A stretch of DNA of 25,572 nucleotides from an uncultured Lachnospiraceae bacterium (GTDB lineage Bacteria > Bacillota > Clostridia > Lachnospirales > Lachnospiraceae), in NCBI GenBank assembly GCA_905193085.1, contig CAJJNI010000007.1, forward strand, positions 1 to 25,572, given 5' to 3'. The position numbers and the translations under genes were made by a program. The notes under the pieces are model-generated. The model made no database searches, was not told the origin of the DNA, and saw nothing but the letters and a program-made list of their open reading frames with translations. Positions 15,545 through 23,953 of the stretch are shown piece after piece (within the stretch, counting starts at the first letter, position 1; each line of letters starts with the position of its first letter).

Positions 15545-16804
15545 ATGGACGGAATGTTATCGCAGGATGAGATTAATGCATTGTTAAATGGTATGTCAGA
15601 TGATACACCGGCAGGCAGTGCGGAATCATCATCTGCTGAGAATACGGCAGACTCAACATCTGCAGGACCGGAATTATTAAGTGATGTGGAAAAAGACGCT
15701 GTTGGTGAAATATCGAATATTAGTATGGGAACAGCAGCTACAACATTATATTCCCTTGTAAATAGAAAGGTAGTAATTTCTACACCTGTTGTTCAGGTTG
15801 GTAAATGGGAAGAACTTATAGGAACATACGACAGACCGTGTGTTTTTATTCAGATTTCATATACAGTAGGCTTAGATGGAAAGAATATTTTAATTCTTAA
15901 AGAAGATGATGTAAAAATTATCACTGATCTTATGATGGGCGGTGATGGAACAAATATAGATGGAGAACTTGGAGAACTTCATTTAAGTGCTATCAGCGAG
16001 GCAATGAATCAGATGATGGGTTCTTCTGCAACATCTCTTTCGTCTATGCTTGATAAAAAGATTGATATCAGTACACCTAATGCAAGTCTTGTTACACTTG
16101 ATGATACATTTGATAAAGGCGAGTTTGAAGAGTTTTTAGAGTCTGATTTTGTCAAGATAACATTTAAGATGGAAATTGGTGATTTGGTAGACAGCGAAAT
16201 AATGCAGTTATATCCGATTAATTTTGCAAAAGAATTATACAATAGTTTTACAAATGGAATGATTACACCGGTTGCAGAACCATCTGCTCCGGAACCAGAG
16301 GTACAGGCACAGCCTGCAATGAGCAGTCCGGTGCAGCCTGAACCACAGATGGCACCTGAACCGCAAATGCAGATGCAGCAGCCACAAATGCAACCACAAA
16401 TGGGAATGCCGCAGATGCAGCCACAGATGGGAATGCCACAGATGGGAATGCCACAGATGCAGCCACAAATGGGAATGCCACAGATGATGGGTAGTCAGCC
16501 AATGCAGAATGTAAATGTTCAGCCTGCACAGTTCCAGGCATTTAACAATAATGTTAATTATGGTGGAAGCCATGAAAATATAGATTTAATTATGGATGTT
16601 CCGTTGGAGGTTACGGTTGAGTTAGGAAGAACCCGTAAGTCAATTCAGGAAATTCTGGATTTTGCTCCGGGAACAATCATAGAATTAAATAAGATAGCCG
16701 GTGAGCCAATAGATGTATTGGTAAACGGCAAACTTGTAGCAAAAGGTGAAGTTGTTGTTATCGAAGAAAGCTTTGGTATAAGGGTAACCGAAATTATTAG
16801 ATAA
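15545..16804 (+). CDS. fliY: Flagellar switch phosphatase FliY (CheC domain plus FliN-type SpoA domain)
   Basis: FliY replaces FliN in Gram-positive C rings and dephosphorylates CheY-P. The 419-residue product has an N-terminal CheY-docking peptide (MLSQDEINALLNGM). The CheC-like domain holds two phosphatase motifs of the form D/S-x3-E-x2-N-x22-P: DAVGEISN followed 23 residues on by Pro, and SAISEAMN with the same spacing. Both are intact. A linker rich in Met, Gln and Pro (nt about 16264-16550) carries tandem repeats. The C-terminal FliN-like SpoA domain (from about residue 345, VPLEVTVELGRTRKSIQEIL) is complete. No separate fliN is present in the window. Confidence 0.96.
   Translation: MDGMLSQDEINALLNGMSDDTPAGSAESSSAENTADSTSAGPELLSDVEKDAVGEISNISMGTAATTLYSLVNRKVVISTPVVQVGKWEELIGTYDRPCVFIQISYTVGLDGKNILILKEDDVKIITDLMMGGDGTNIDGELGELHLSAISEAMNQMMGSSATSLSSMLDKKIDISTPNASLVTLDDTFDKGEFEEFLESDFVKITFKMEIGDLVDSEIMQLYPINFAKELYNSFTNGMITPVAEPSAPEPEVQAQPAMSSPVQPEPQMAPEPQMQMQQPQMQPQMGMPQMQPQMGMPQMGMPQMQPQMGMPQMMGSQPMQNVNVQPAQFQAFNNNVNYGGSHENIDLIMDVPLEVTVELGRTRKSIQEILDFAPGTIIELNKIAGEPIDVLVNGKLVAKGEVVVIEESFGIRVTEIIR
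16388..16486 (+). repeat. In-frame tandem repeats in the FliY linker
   Basis: Units run 16388-16414, 16415-16441, 16442-16456 (a 15-bp short unit) and 16457-16483, then the first ATG of a further unit. The 27-bp unit encodes MQPQMGMPQ and the short unit encodes MGMPQ. The units differ only at silent third positions (A/G) in what I can see, and all preserve the frame, so length can vary without breaking fliY. Confidence 0.9.
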
Positions 16805-16830
16805 AATTAAATTATAGGAGTGAAAAAATT

Positions 16831-17193
16831 ATGGCAAAAAATATTTTGATATGTGATGACGCAGCATTTATGAGAATGATGATTAAGGACATTTTAACTA
16901 AGAATGGTTATAATGTTGTAGGTGAAGCAGAGAATGGAATTAAGGCAGTTGAGAAATATAATGAGACAAAGCCTGATTTAGTTCTTATGGATATCACAAT
17001 GCCTGAGATGGATGGTATTCAGGCTCTTAAGAAGATTAAAGAAGCAGATGCAGGCGCTTTAGTTATTATGTGCTCTGCAATGGGACAGCAGGCTATGGTT
17101 ATTGAATCAATCCAGTCTGGTGCAAAAGACTTTATTGTTAAACCTTTCCAGGCAGACCGTGTATTAGAGGCTCTTAAGAAAGTTGTTGGTTAA
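16831..17193 (+). CDS. cheY: Chemotaxis response regulator CheY
   Basis: A single receiver domain of 120 residues with no output domain. The acidic pair Asp9-Asp10, the phosphoacceptor Asp54 (LVLMDITMPEMDG), Ser82 (position of Thr/Ser switch) and Lys104 (VKPF) are all present. CheA would phosphorylate it, and CheY-P would bind FliM and FliY to change rotor bias. Its place directly after fliY and before fliO is the one seen in Bacillus and many Clostridia. A clear AGGAGTG site precedes the ATG. Confidence 0.96.
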   Translation: MAKNILICDDAAFMRMMIKDILTKNGYNVVGEAENGIKAVEKYNETKPDLVLMDITMPEMDGIQALKKIKEADAGALVIMCSAMGQQAMVIESIQSGAKDFIVKPFQADRVLEALKKVVG

Positions 17194-17201
17194 TTGAAAT
17201 A

Positions 17202-17564
17202 ATGTTAATAGCAGAGTTTGGAAACCGGGCAGATAATATGATACAATTATTAAGTTCAATTATTGTTTTTGCAGTGATTTTGTTTGTTGCATATATTGTG
17301 ACAAAATGGATTGGAAATTACCAGCATGTTAAAATGAAAAATAATAATATAGAAGTTGTTGAAACTGTCCGTATAATGAATGGAAAATGTATTCAGATAG
17401 TGCGCGTTGCAGAAGAGTATTTTGTGATTGCAGTATGCAAAGATACAGTAACATTTTTAACTAAATTAGATGAGAACAGTGTTGAGCAGGTCAAAAATAC
17501 AGTAACTGTTTCTGACGAAAGTTTTCAAAATGTTTTAGACAAACTCAATTTCAAAAAGAAGTAG
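17202..17564 (+). CDS. fliO: Flagellar export gate assembly protein FliO/FliZ
   Basis: FliO assists assembly of FliP into the export gate. The 120-residue product has one membrane helix (about residues 13-34, IQLLSSIIVFAVILFVAYIVTK) and a cytoplasmic beta-rich region (IEVVETVRIMNGKCIQIVRV, then YFVIAVCKDTVTFLTKL), the typical FliO layout. Conservation is low, and the call depends on its place just before fliP. No strong ribosome site precedes ATG 17202; ATG 17238 would remove 12 residues and start just before the helix, so the start is uncertain. Confidence 0.88.
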   Translation: MLIAEFGNRADNMIQLLSSIIVFAVILFVAYIVTKWIGNYQHVKMKNNNIEVVETVRIMNGKCIQIVRVAEEYFVIAVCKDTVTFLTKLDENSVEQVKNTVTVSDESFQNVLDKLNFKKK

Positions 17565-17574
17565 GTCATTGCAA

Positions 17575-18399
17575 ATGATACAAAAAAAAGCAAAAAAAAT
17601 AAAAAGAATATCTAAAATTTTGCTTGTGTTATGTTGTGTGATATTATTAACCGGTTCAACATTTGTTTCAGTATCAGCGACAACAAATACTACTGCAGCT
17701 ACAACTTCCGGAGCAGCTTCGGGTCTTACAGACGGAACAGGATTTTCTTTAGATTTTAATGGAGATTCAGCTAATCTGTCCGGAACATTAAAGATATTGT
17801 TAATATTGACAGTGATTTCATTAGCACCGTCAATATTGATAATGTTTACTTCTTTTACCAGAATAATAATAGTGCTGCATTTTGTGAGAACTGCGTTATC
17901 GACAAACTCGAGTCCTCCTAATCAGGTATTGGTGGGTTTGTCTTTGTTTTTAACACTGTTTATAATGTCACCCACATTTACAACAATTTATACAGATGCA
18001 GTTAAACCTTTTGATGCTGGAGAAATTACTCAGGAAGAAGCATTGGAAAAAGGCATGGCTCCTGTAAGAGAGTTTATGTATGGTCAGACTCAGACTAAAG
18101 ATTTAAGACTCTTTATGGATATTGCGGGTATTGAATCAGTTGAGACAGCTGATGATATACCAATGACCGTTCTTGCTCCGAGCTTTATGCTGAGTGAGTT
18201 AAGAACTGCATTTATAATTGGATTTTTAGTATATATTCCATTTATCATAATAGATATGGTTGTAGCATCGACGCTTATGTCTATGGGTATGATGATGCTG
18301 CCGCCGACGACAATATCAATGCCATTTAAGATTTTATTATTTATACTTGTTGATGGATGGAATCTTGTAATAGGAAATTTAGTCAAGACATTTTATTAG
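17575..18399 (+). CDS. fliP: Flagellar export gate protein FliP
   Basis: FliP forms the core ring of the export gate with FliQ and FliR. The product (274 residues from ATG 17575) has a Lys-rich N terminus and a hydrophobic signal segment (ISKILLVLCCVILLTGSTFVSVSA), then a Thr/Ala/Ser-rich linker. The conserved core follows: LKILLILTVISLAPSILIMFTSFTRIIIVLHFVR, the GLSLFLTLFIMSPTF segment, and the C-terminal FIIIDMVVASTLMSMGMMMLPP. Upstream TTG 17569 is possible, but AGTAGGT about 8 nt before ATG 17575 favours the latter. Confidence 0.96.
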   Translation: MIQKKAKKIKRISKILLVLCCVILLTGSTFVSVSATTNTTAATTSGAASGLTDGTGFSLDFNGDSANLSGTLKILLILTVISLAPSILIMFTSFTRIIIVLHFVRTALSTNSSPPNQVLVGLSLFLTLFIMSPTFTTIYTDAVKPFDAGEITQEEALEKGMAPVREFMYGQTQTKDLRLFMDIAGIESVETADDIPMTVLAPSFMLSELRTAFIIGFLVYIPFIIIDMVVASTLMSMGMMMLPPTTISMPFKILLFILVDGWNLVIGNLVKTFY

Positions 18400-18417
18400 T
18401 GTTGAAGGTGAGAATTC

Positions 18418-18687
18418 ATGAGCGAACAGGTTGTATTGGACATTTTTAATGAAGTAATTTGGGTTATTATTAAATCATCGGCTCCGATGCTGCTTGTGTC
18501 ATTGATAATCGGTCTTATTATTAGTATTTTTCAGACTGTAACATCAATACAGGAGCAGACATTAACATTTGTTCCAAAATTGATTGGGATATTTATAACA
18601 ATGATGATTTGTGGTTCATGGATTTTGAACAATATAACTGAATTTATAAATCAACTGTGGACAAATTTTTCTGTATATATTAGGTAA
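18418..18687 (+). CDS. fliQ: Flagellar export gate protein FliQ
   Basis: An 89-residue protein with two membrane helices (about 16-38, VIIKSSAPMLLVSLIIGLIISIF, and 53-72, LIGIFITMMICGSWILNNI). The connecting loop TVTSIQEQTLTFVPK is highly conserved in FliQ and its type III homologues. It winds around the FliP/FliR core of the export gate. A GAAGGTGAG ribosome site precedes the ATG. fliR follows after 5 bp. Confidence 0.96.
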   Translation: MSEQVVLDIFNEVIWVIIKSSAPMLLVSLIIGLIISIFQTVTSIQEQTLTFVPKLIGIFITMMICGSWILNNITEFINQLWTNFSVYIR

Positions 18688-18692
18688 ACGAT

Positions 18693-19475
18693 ATGGTAGA
18701 TTTACAGCTTTCACAATATGATGTTGAGCAGTTTTTACTTATTTTGGTAAGAATTGCTTCATTTCTTTATACAGCACCCATTTTCTCGATTTCGAGAGCA
18801 GTTCCGAATAAAGTTAAGATAGGATTTGCAGTGTTAATATCGTTTATGTTGTTTCCTATAGTTCCTGTTGATACAGTACAATATAGTTCTGCTATTCAGT
18901 ATGCTGCTATAGTTTTGAAAGAGACTACGGTAGGTCTTGTTATAGGATATATGGCAAATATTTGCCTTAATATATTAAATTTTGCCGGACGAATAATTGA
19001 TATGGAAATTGGTTTTGCCATGGTAACATTATTTGACCCGGCTACAAATGAACAGACAAGTATAACAGGTAATTTATACACTTATTTTGTAATGCTTATG
19101 CTTATTGTATCAGATATGTACCAATATGTAGTAAAAGCAATAGTGGATTCTTATGATGTTATACCAATCAATGGTGCAACTTTTCATGTTCAGTCATTAT
19201 TTAAACTGATGGTACAGTATACTACGGATTGTTTTGTGCTTGGTTTCAGAATAGTGCTTCCATTTTTTACGGTTACACTTATTCTTAATGTTATATTAGG
19301 TATATTGGCAAAAATAGCACCGCAGATGAACATGTTTGTAATAGGAATGCAGTTAAAAGTATTTGCAGGATTTCTTGTAATGATGCTTACTGCCATGTTG
19401 TTAGGTTCTGTTTCAAATGCAATTTTTTCAGAAATGAAAACTCTTATTGTAGCTGCTGTTGCAGCAATGACATGA
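18693..19475 (+). CDS. fliR: Flagellar export gate protein FliR
   Basis: FliR is the single-copy member of the FliPQR core. The 260-residue product is strongly hydrophobic with about six membrane segments. It carries family features VRIASFLYTAPIFSISRAVP near the N terminus, KETTVGLVIGYMANICLNIL and GRIIDMEIGFAMVTLFDPAT in the middle, and KIAPQMNMFVIGMQLKVFAG toward the C terminus. The ribosome site is weak (TAGGT, 8 nt before the ATG), consistent with coupling to fliQ translation. Confidence 0.95.
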   Translation: MVDLQLSQYDVEQFLLILVRIASFLYTAPIFSISRAVPNKVKIGFAVLISFMLFPIVPVDTVQYSSAIQYAAIVLKETTVGLVIGYMANICLNILNFAGRIIDMEIGFAMVTLFDPATNEQTSITGNLYTYFVMLMLIVSDMYQYVVKAIVDSYDVIPINGATFHVQSLFKLMVQYTTDCFVLGFRIVLPFFTVTLILNVILGILAKIAPQMNMFVIGMQLKVFAGFLVMMLTAMLLGSVSNAIFSEMKTLIVAAVAAMT

Positions 19476-19490
19476 CGAAGGTGATTACAA

Positions 19491-20600
19491 ATGCTGGAAT
19501 ATAATTTACAGTATTTTGCAAAAGATGGTGAAGGTGGGGAAAAGACAGAAGAACCTACAGCCAAAAAATTAGAAGATGCCCGTAAAAAAGGTCAGGTAGC
19601 TAAGAGTAAAGAATTGCCCTCAGCAATTATGCTGTTAGGGCTGTTTCTGACATTAAAGGTATATATTGGTAAGCTTGGCGAGGGTTTTATGGGTGTATTT
19701 AAATTGTTTTTTAATAAAATACCTGATTATGCCGGACAGAATGTAAATCAGATTACAAATAATTCCTGTGCGGGCATGATGTCAAATGTTTTGATTCAGA
19801 TATTGCTTTGGAGCAGTCCGTTTTTTTTGTTGAGTGTCGTTCTTGCAATAGTTACTAATGTTATGCAGGTAAAATGGAAAATTACAGGAGAACCGATCAA
19901 ACCAAAGTTTAGTAAATTAAATCCGATAAGTGGTTTCAAAAAGATTTTTTCTACAAGGTCATTGTTTGAATTTATTAAGTCAATTGCTAAAGTAGGATTT
20001 TTAGCATATGTTGCATACTCTACCCTTAAAGATAAGGCGGGAGTAATAAAATTATTTTACGAAATTCCATTGAATAGTGCACTGAGTTTAATTGGTGATA
20101 TAATAATAGATGTTGGAATAAAGATGAGTGTTTTGTATCTTATAGTCGGACTGGCCGATTTTGCTTATGAAAAATATAAGTTTAAAGATGAAATGAAGAT
20201 GACAAAACAGGAAGTAAAGGATGAATATAAGAACTCCGAAGGTGACCCTCAGATTAAATGTAAGATTCGCCAGAGAATGAGGGAAGCTTCAAGAAGGAGA
20301 ATGATGCAGGCTGTGCCGGAGGCCGATGTTGTAATTACTAACCCGACACACTTTGCTGTAGCAATCAAGTATGATGCTGATACACAGAAGGCACCTGTAG
20401 TTATTGCAAAGGGTGCTGATTATCTTGCACAACGAATCAAGGAAACTGCAAGGGAAAATAAAATTGAAATAGTCGAAAATAAGCCTTTGGCAAGAATGCT
20501 GTACAATAATGTTGATATAGACCAGGAAATTCCACCGGAACTGTATCAGGCAGTTGCAGAAGTGCTTGCGTTTGTATATAATTTAAAGAAAAAGAATTAA
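19491..20600 (+). CDS. flhB: Flagellar export gate and substrate-switch protein FlhB
   Basis: FlhB works with FliK to switch export from hook to filament proteins. The 369-residue product begins with the soluble segment EKTEEPTAKKLEDARKKGQV. It has four membrane segments to about residue 225, then the cytoplasmic domain with the autocleavage site NPTH at residues 284-287 (TNPTHFAVAIKYD). The downstream region YLAQRIKETARENKIEIVEN and PLARMLY is conserved. All key elements are intact. The ATG follows a GAAGGTG site. flhA starts 33 bp downstream. Confidence 0.97.
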   Translation: MLEYNLQYFAKDGEGGEKTEEPTAKKLEDARKKGQVAKSKELPSAIMLLGLFLTLKVYIGKLGEGFMGVFKLFFNKIPDYAGQNVNQITNNSCAGMMSNVLIQILLWSSPFFLLSVVLAIVTNVMQVKWKITGEPIKPKFSKLNPISGFKKIFSTRSLFEFIKSIAKVGFLAYVAYSTLKDKAGVIKLFYEIPLNSALSLIGDIIIDVGIKMSVLYLIVGLADFAYEKYKFKDEMKMTKQEVKDEYKNSEGDPQIKCKIRQRMREASRRRMMQAVPEADVVITNPTHFAVAIKYDADTQKAPVVIAKGADYLAQRIKETARENKIEIVENKPLARMLYNNVDIDQEIPPELYQAVAEVLAFVYNLKKKN

Positions 20601-20633
20601 AACAGTCAGAATTAAAAGAAGGAGGTAGTGGAT

Positions 20634-22670
20634 ATGGCAATCAAAAAAACAGATGTTGGCGTAGGTATATATATATTAGCCGCAGTTGTATTCTTGATTA
20701 TTCCATTGCCAAATAAAATATTAGATGTTATGCTTGCCTTTAACATAGGTATGGCACTTATTATTTTGTTTGATGCGTTGTTTGTAAAAGAAGTATTGGA
20801 TATGGCAGCATTTCCTACAATTCTTTTGTTTACAACTATTTTTAGAATATCATTAAATGTTTCCTCAACTAAACTTATACTTGGAACAGGTGATCCTGGT
20901 AATGTTGTCGAAACATTTGGTTCATTTGTAGGCGGAAATGATTTGATTATCGGTGCGATAGTATTCCTTATACTTATTCTTGTACAGTTCATGGTAATCA
21001 ACAAAGGTTCTGAACGAGTTGCCGAAGTAACAGCGCGTTTTACATTGGATGCCATGCCTGGTAAACAGATGGCTATTGATGCCGATTTGAATACAGGTGC
21101 CATTACTGATGAAGAAGCTAAGAAAAGACGTGAGAAGATTCAGCTTGAATCTAACTTCTTTGGTTCTATGGACGGTGCTGTAAAGTATGTTAAGGGAGAT
21201 GCCCTTGCAGGTCTTATTATTACGGTTATTAATATTGTCGGTGGTATTACCATGGGTGTTTTACGCCAGGGCCTTGATATTGCTGATGCATTGCAGAAAT
21301 ATACAATACTTACAATAGGTGATGGTCTTGTAAGTCAGATTCCATCATTATGTATTTCGCTGGCTACAGGTATTTTGGTTACTAAGGCTTCTAAGGAAGC
21401 TGATTTTTCCGATATCCTTGTGCGCCAGCTATTTGGCATTCCAAAGGTTTTGTATGTTGTTGGTGCAACAATGATTATACTTTCACTCACACCACTTACA
21501 ACATGGTTGTTTATTTTATATGGTATAATGTTTATCGTAGTTGGATATACAATTGATAAGAAAACTGCGATTGCAGGAATTGAGGAAGAAGTCGACACAG
21601 ATGAAACACAGGCAGAGGAAATCAGAAGACCTGAAAATGTAGCTTCGCTTCTTCAGGTTGATCCGATTGAACTGGAGTTTGGGTATGGTATTATACCTTT
21701 GGCGGATGTCAATCAGGGTGGAGATTTACTTGATCGTGTTGTTATGATTAGAAGACAGATAGCACTTGAATTAGGTACAGTTGTTCCTATAATTCGTCTT
21801 CGTGATAACATACAGCTTAATCCTAATCAGTATATAATCAAGATAAAAGGTATACAGGTCAGTGAAGGTGAAATATTATTTGACCATTATATGGCTATGA
21901 ATCCTGGATTTGTAGAAGAAGAGATAACAGGTATTCCGACATTTGAGCCGTCATTCCATTTGCCGGCTATATGGATTACTGAAGGACAGAGAGAGAGAGC
22001 AGAAAGTCTTGGTTATACGGTTGTAGATCCACCGTCAATTATAGCCACGCATTTAACAGAGATAATAAGAGATCATATTGCAGAACTTCTTACACGTCAG
22101 GATGTTCAGAGTCTTGTTGATAACATCAAGGAAAGCAATCCTGCACTTGTTGATGAACTTGTACCAAAACTTCTTGGTATAGGTGAAATACAGAAAGTTT
22201 TACAGAATTTATTATCAGAAGGCATTTCTATAAGAGATTTGCTTACAATATTTGAGACGCTTGCAGATCATGCGGCAGTTACAAGAGATACAGATGTTCT
22301 GACTGAATATGTGCGTCAGAGCTTAAAGAGAGCAATCTCTAATAAATATTTCTCACCAAATGAAATGACGAGTGTAGTAACGCTTGATCCAAAGATAGAG
22401 CAGGAAATAATGGCCTCCGTAAAACAGACAGAGCAGGGAGCATATCTGACTCTTGAACCGGAGAAGATTAAGAGTATAGTCGCTGCTGTCAGGACTGAAA
22501 TTGAAAAGTTAGAAAATTTAGGCAAAAATGCGATAGTAATAACATCTCCTATTGTGAGAATGTATTTTAAGAAAATGACTGAAGACTATATTAAGAATCT
22601 TATAGTAGTTTCTTACAATGAAATAGATTCTAATATAGAATTACAATCAGTTGGGATGGTGACAGTATAA
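20634..22670 (+). CDS. flhA: Flagellar export gate protein FlhA
   Basis: FlhA forms the cytoplasmic docking ring and ion channel of the export gate. From ATG 20634 the protein has 678 residues; GGAGGT (20621-20626) lies 7 nt upstream, which rules against GTG 20628. The N-terminal half has about eight membrane helices. The FHIPEP-family signature RFTLDAMPGKQMAIDADLN is near residues 138-156. The C-terminal half is the soluble ring domain that binds export chaperones (from about residue 320, including the LRDNIQLNPNQYIIKIKG segment). Its stop codon overlaps the flhF start by 1 base (TAATG). Confidence 0.97.
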   Translation: MAIKKTDVGVGIYILAAVVFLIIPLPNKILDVMLAFNIGMALIILFDALFVKEVLDMAAFPTILLFTTIFRISLNVSSTKLILGTGDPGNVVETFGSFVGGNDLIIGAIVFLILILVQFMVINKGSERVAEVTARFTLDAMPGKQMAIDADLNTGAITDEEAKKRREKIQLESNFFGSMDGAVKYVKGDALAGLIITVINIVGGITMGVLRQGLDIADALQKYTILTIGDGLVSQIPSLCISLATGILVTKASKEADFSDILVRQLFGIPKVLYVVGATMIILSLTPLTTWLFILYGIMFIVVGYTIDKKTAIAGIEEEVDTDETQAEEIRRPENVASLLQVDPIELEFGYGIIPLADVNQGGDLLDRVVMIRRQIALELGTVVPIIRLRDNIQLNPNQYIIKIKGIQVSEGEILFDHYMAMNPGFVEEEITGIPTFEPSFHLPAIWITEGQRERAESLGYTVVDPPSIIATHLTEIIRDHIAELLTRQDVQSLVDNIKESNPALVDELVPKLLGIGEIQKVLQNLLSEGISIRDLLTIFETLADHAAVTRDTDVLTEYVRQSLKRAISNKYFSPNEMTSVVTLDPKIEQEIMASVKQTEQGAYLTLEPEKIKSIVAAVRTEIEKLENLGKNAIVITSPIVRMYFKKMTEDYIKNLIVVSYNEIDSNIELQSVGMVTV

Positions 22671-23950
22671 TGATTATTAAGAAATTTCAGGCAGAGACTG
22701 AAGATGCAGCCATACTCCAGGCAAAAGAAGAGTTGGGTAATAATGCTGTTGTTGTTAATATAAAGACATTAAAACCCAGAGGAATAATGGGATTATTCAA
22801 GAAACCGACAGTTGAAGTTACGGCAGCACTTGAAGAGAAGGATAATGTTCAGGATAAGATAAAGCCTGCAGCAGTTCAGGACAATGCCGGAAAAGATATG
22901 ATAAAGGCAATAGATGAGATCCGTCTTCGGGAAGAGCGTAAACAACAGCATGAAAGCACTCAGAAAGAAACTGTTACGAGAGTTAAGAAGGAAGAAAGAA
23001 ATCCTTATATAAAACAGCTTGAAAACAGTAAAGAACAGGTTTCCAAAGATGACAAAGAATTAGAAAAAAAATTAGAGTCTCTTCAACAGTTATTAGAAGA
23101 AAATTTATCTAAAAAAGAAGAAGTCCAGGTTCCGGAAGTTGAGGAAGAAGAAACTGAAATTGAAATATATGCGAAGCTGATATATAATAAATTGCTTGAA
23201 TATGAAGTTGATGAAAAATATGCCAATATGATAATTGATGAGATTGATAAAAATGTCAAATCAGAAGCAAGTCTGGATTATGTTATTTCAACAGTGTATC
23301 AGAAGATGATTTTAAAACTTGGTGAACCAAAGCCTATAAAGCTAACTCAGAAAAAGCCAAAAATTGTATTTTTCATAGGACCTACAGGTGTTGGAAAAAC
23401 AACAACAATTGCAAAAATAGCTTCAAAATTCTCACTTGAAGATAAATGTAAAGTTGCAATGCTTACTGCGGATACATATAGAATTGCCGCAACAGACCAG
23501 TTGGAAACATATGCAAAAATATTAAATGTACCATTTAAAGTTGTGTATACACCTGAAGAAATTCAGACTGCTGTAAAAGATTTTGAAGATTATGATCTGA
23601 TTCTTGTCGATACAGCAGGGCATTCACACCAGAATGAAAAACAGTTAAGTGATACAAAGAAACTGACAGACAGTATTGAAGATGGGGAACAGAAAGAGAT
23701 TTTCCTTGTACTCAGTGCAACTACAAAATACAGGGATTTGCTGAGAATTGTTGACTCATACAAAGAGATACCAGGTTATAAGCTTATATTTACAAAACTT
23801 GATGAGACAACATATTATGGTAATATATTAAATGTAAGAATGTATACTGATGCCGATTTATCTTATCTGACCTGTGGGCAGAATGTTCCTGATGATATAG
23901 AAAAAATCGATTCGCAGAAGATAGTTAAGCAGTTGCTGGGAGGAAATTAA
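22670..23950 (+). CDS. flhF: Flagellar biosynthesis SRP-type GTPase FlhF
   Basis: FlhF sets the position, and with FlhG the number, of flagella. The 426-residue product has an N-terminal basic region (MIIKKFQAETEDAAILQAKEELG region), a charged middle with a coiled coil (about 90-165), an N domain, and an SRP-GTPase G domain. Motifs are GPTGVGKT (237-244), TADTYRIAATDQL and TKLDET. The G3 motif reads DTAGHS (from residue 314), where SRP GTPases usually have DTAGR; this is noted as a finding. The ATG overlaps the flhA stop by 1 base, and the ribosome site is weak, so translation is probably coupled. Confidence 0.95.
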   Translation: MIIKKFQAETEDAAILQAKEELGNNAVVVNIKTLKPRGIMGLFKKPTVEVTAALEEKDNVQDKIKPAAVQDNAGKDMIKAIDEIRLREERKQQHESTQKETVTRVKKEERNPYIKQLENSKEQVSKDDKELEKKLESLQQLLEENLSKKEEVQVPEVEEEETEIEIYAKLIYNKLLEYEVDEKYANMIIDEIDKNVKSEASLDYVISTVYQKMILKLGEPKPIKLTQKKPKIVFFIGPTGVGKTTTIAKIASKFSLEDKCKVAMLTADTYRIAATDQLETYAKILNVPFKVVYTPEEIQTAVKDFEDYDLILVDTAGHSHQNEKQLSDTKKLTDSIEDGEQKEIFLVLSATTKYRDLLRIVDSYKEIPGYKLIFTKLDETTYYGNILNVRMYTDADLSYLTCGQNVPDDIEKIDSQKIVKQLLGGN

Positions 23951-23953
23951 TAT

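Noticed and set aside
16388..16486. CRISPR-like direct repeats
   Set aside because: Units are contiguous without spacers, lie in frame in fliY, and encode a linker; not a CRISPR array.
16235..16573. Antisense frames rich in His/Leu/Trp opposite fliY
   Set aside because: They are shadows of the Met/Gln/Pro repeat codons in fliY, with no ribosome site or family resemblance.
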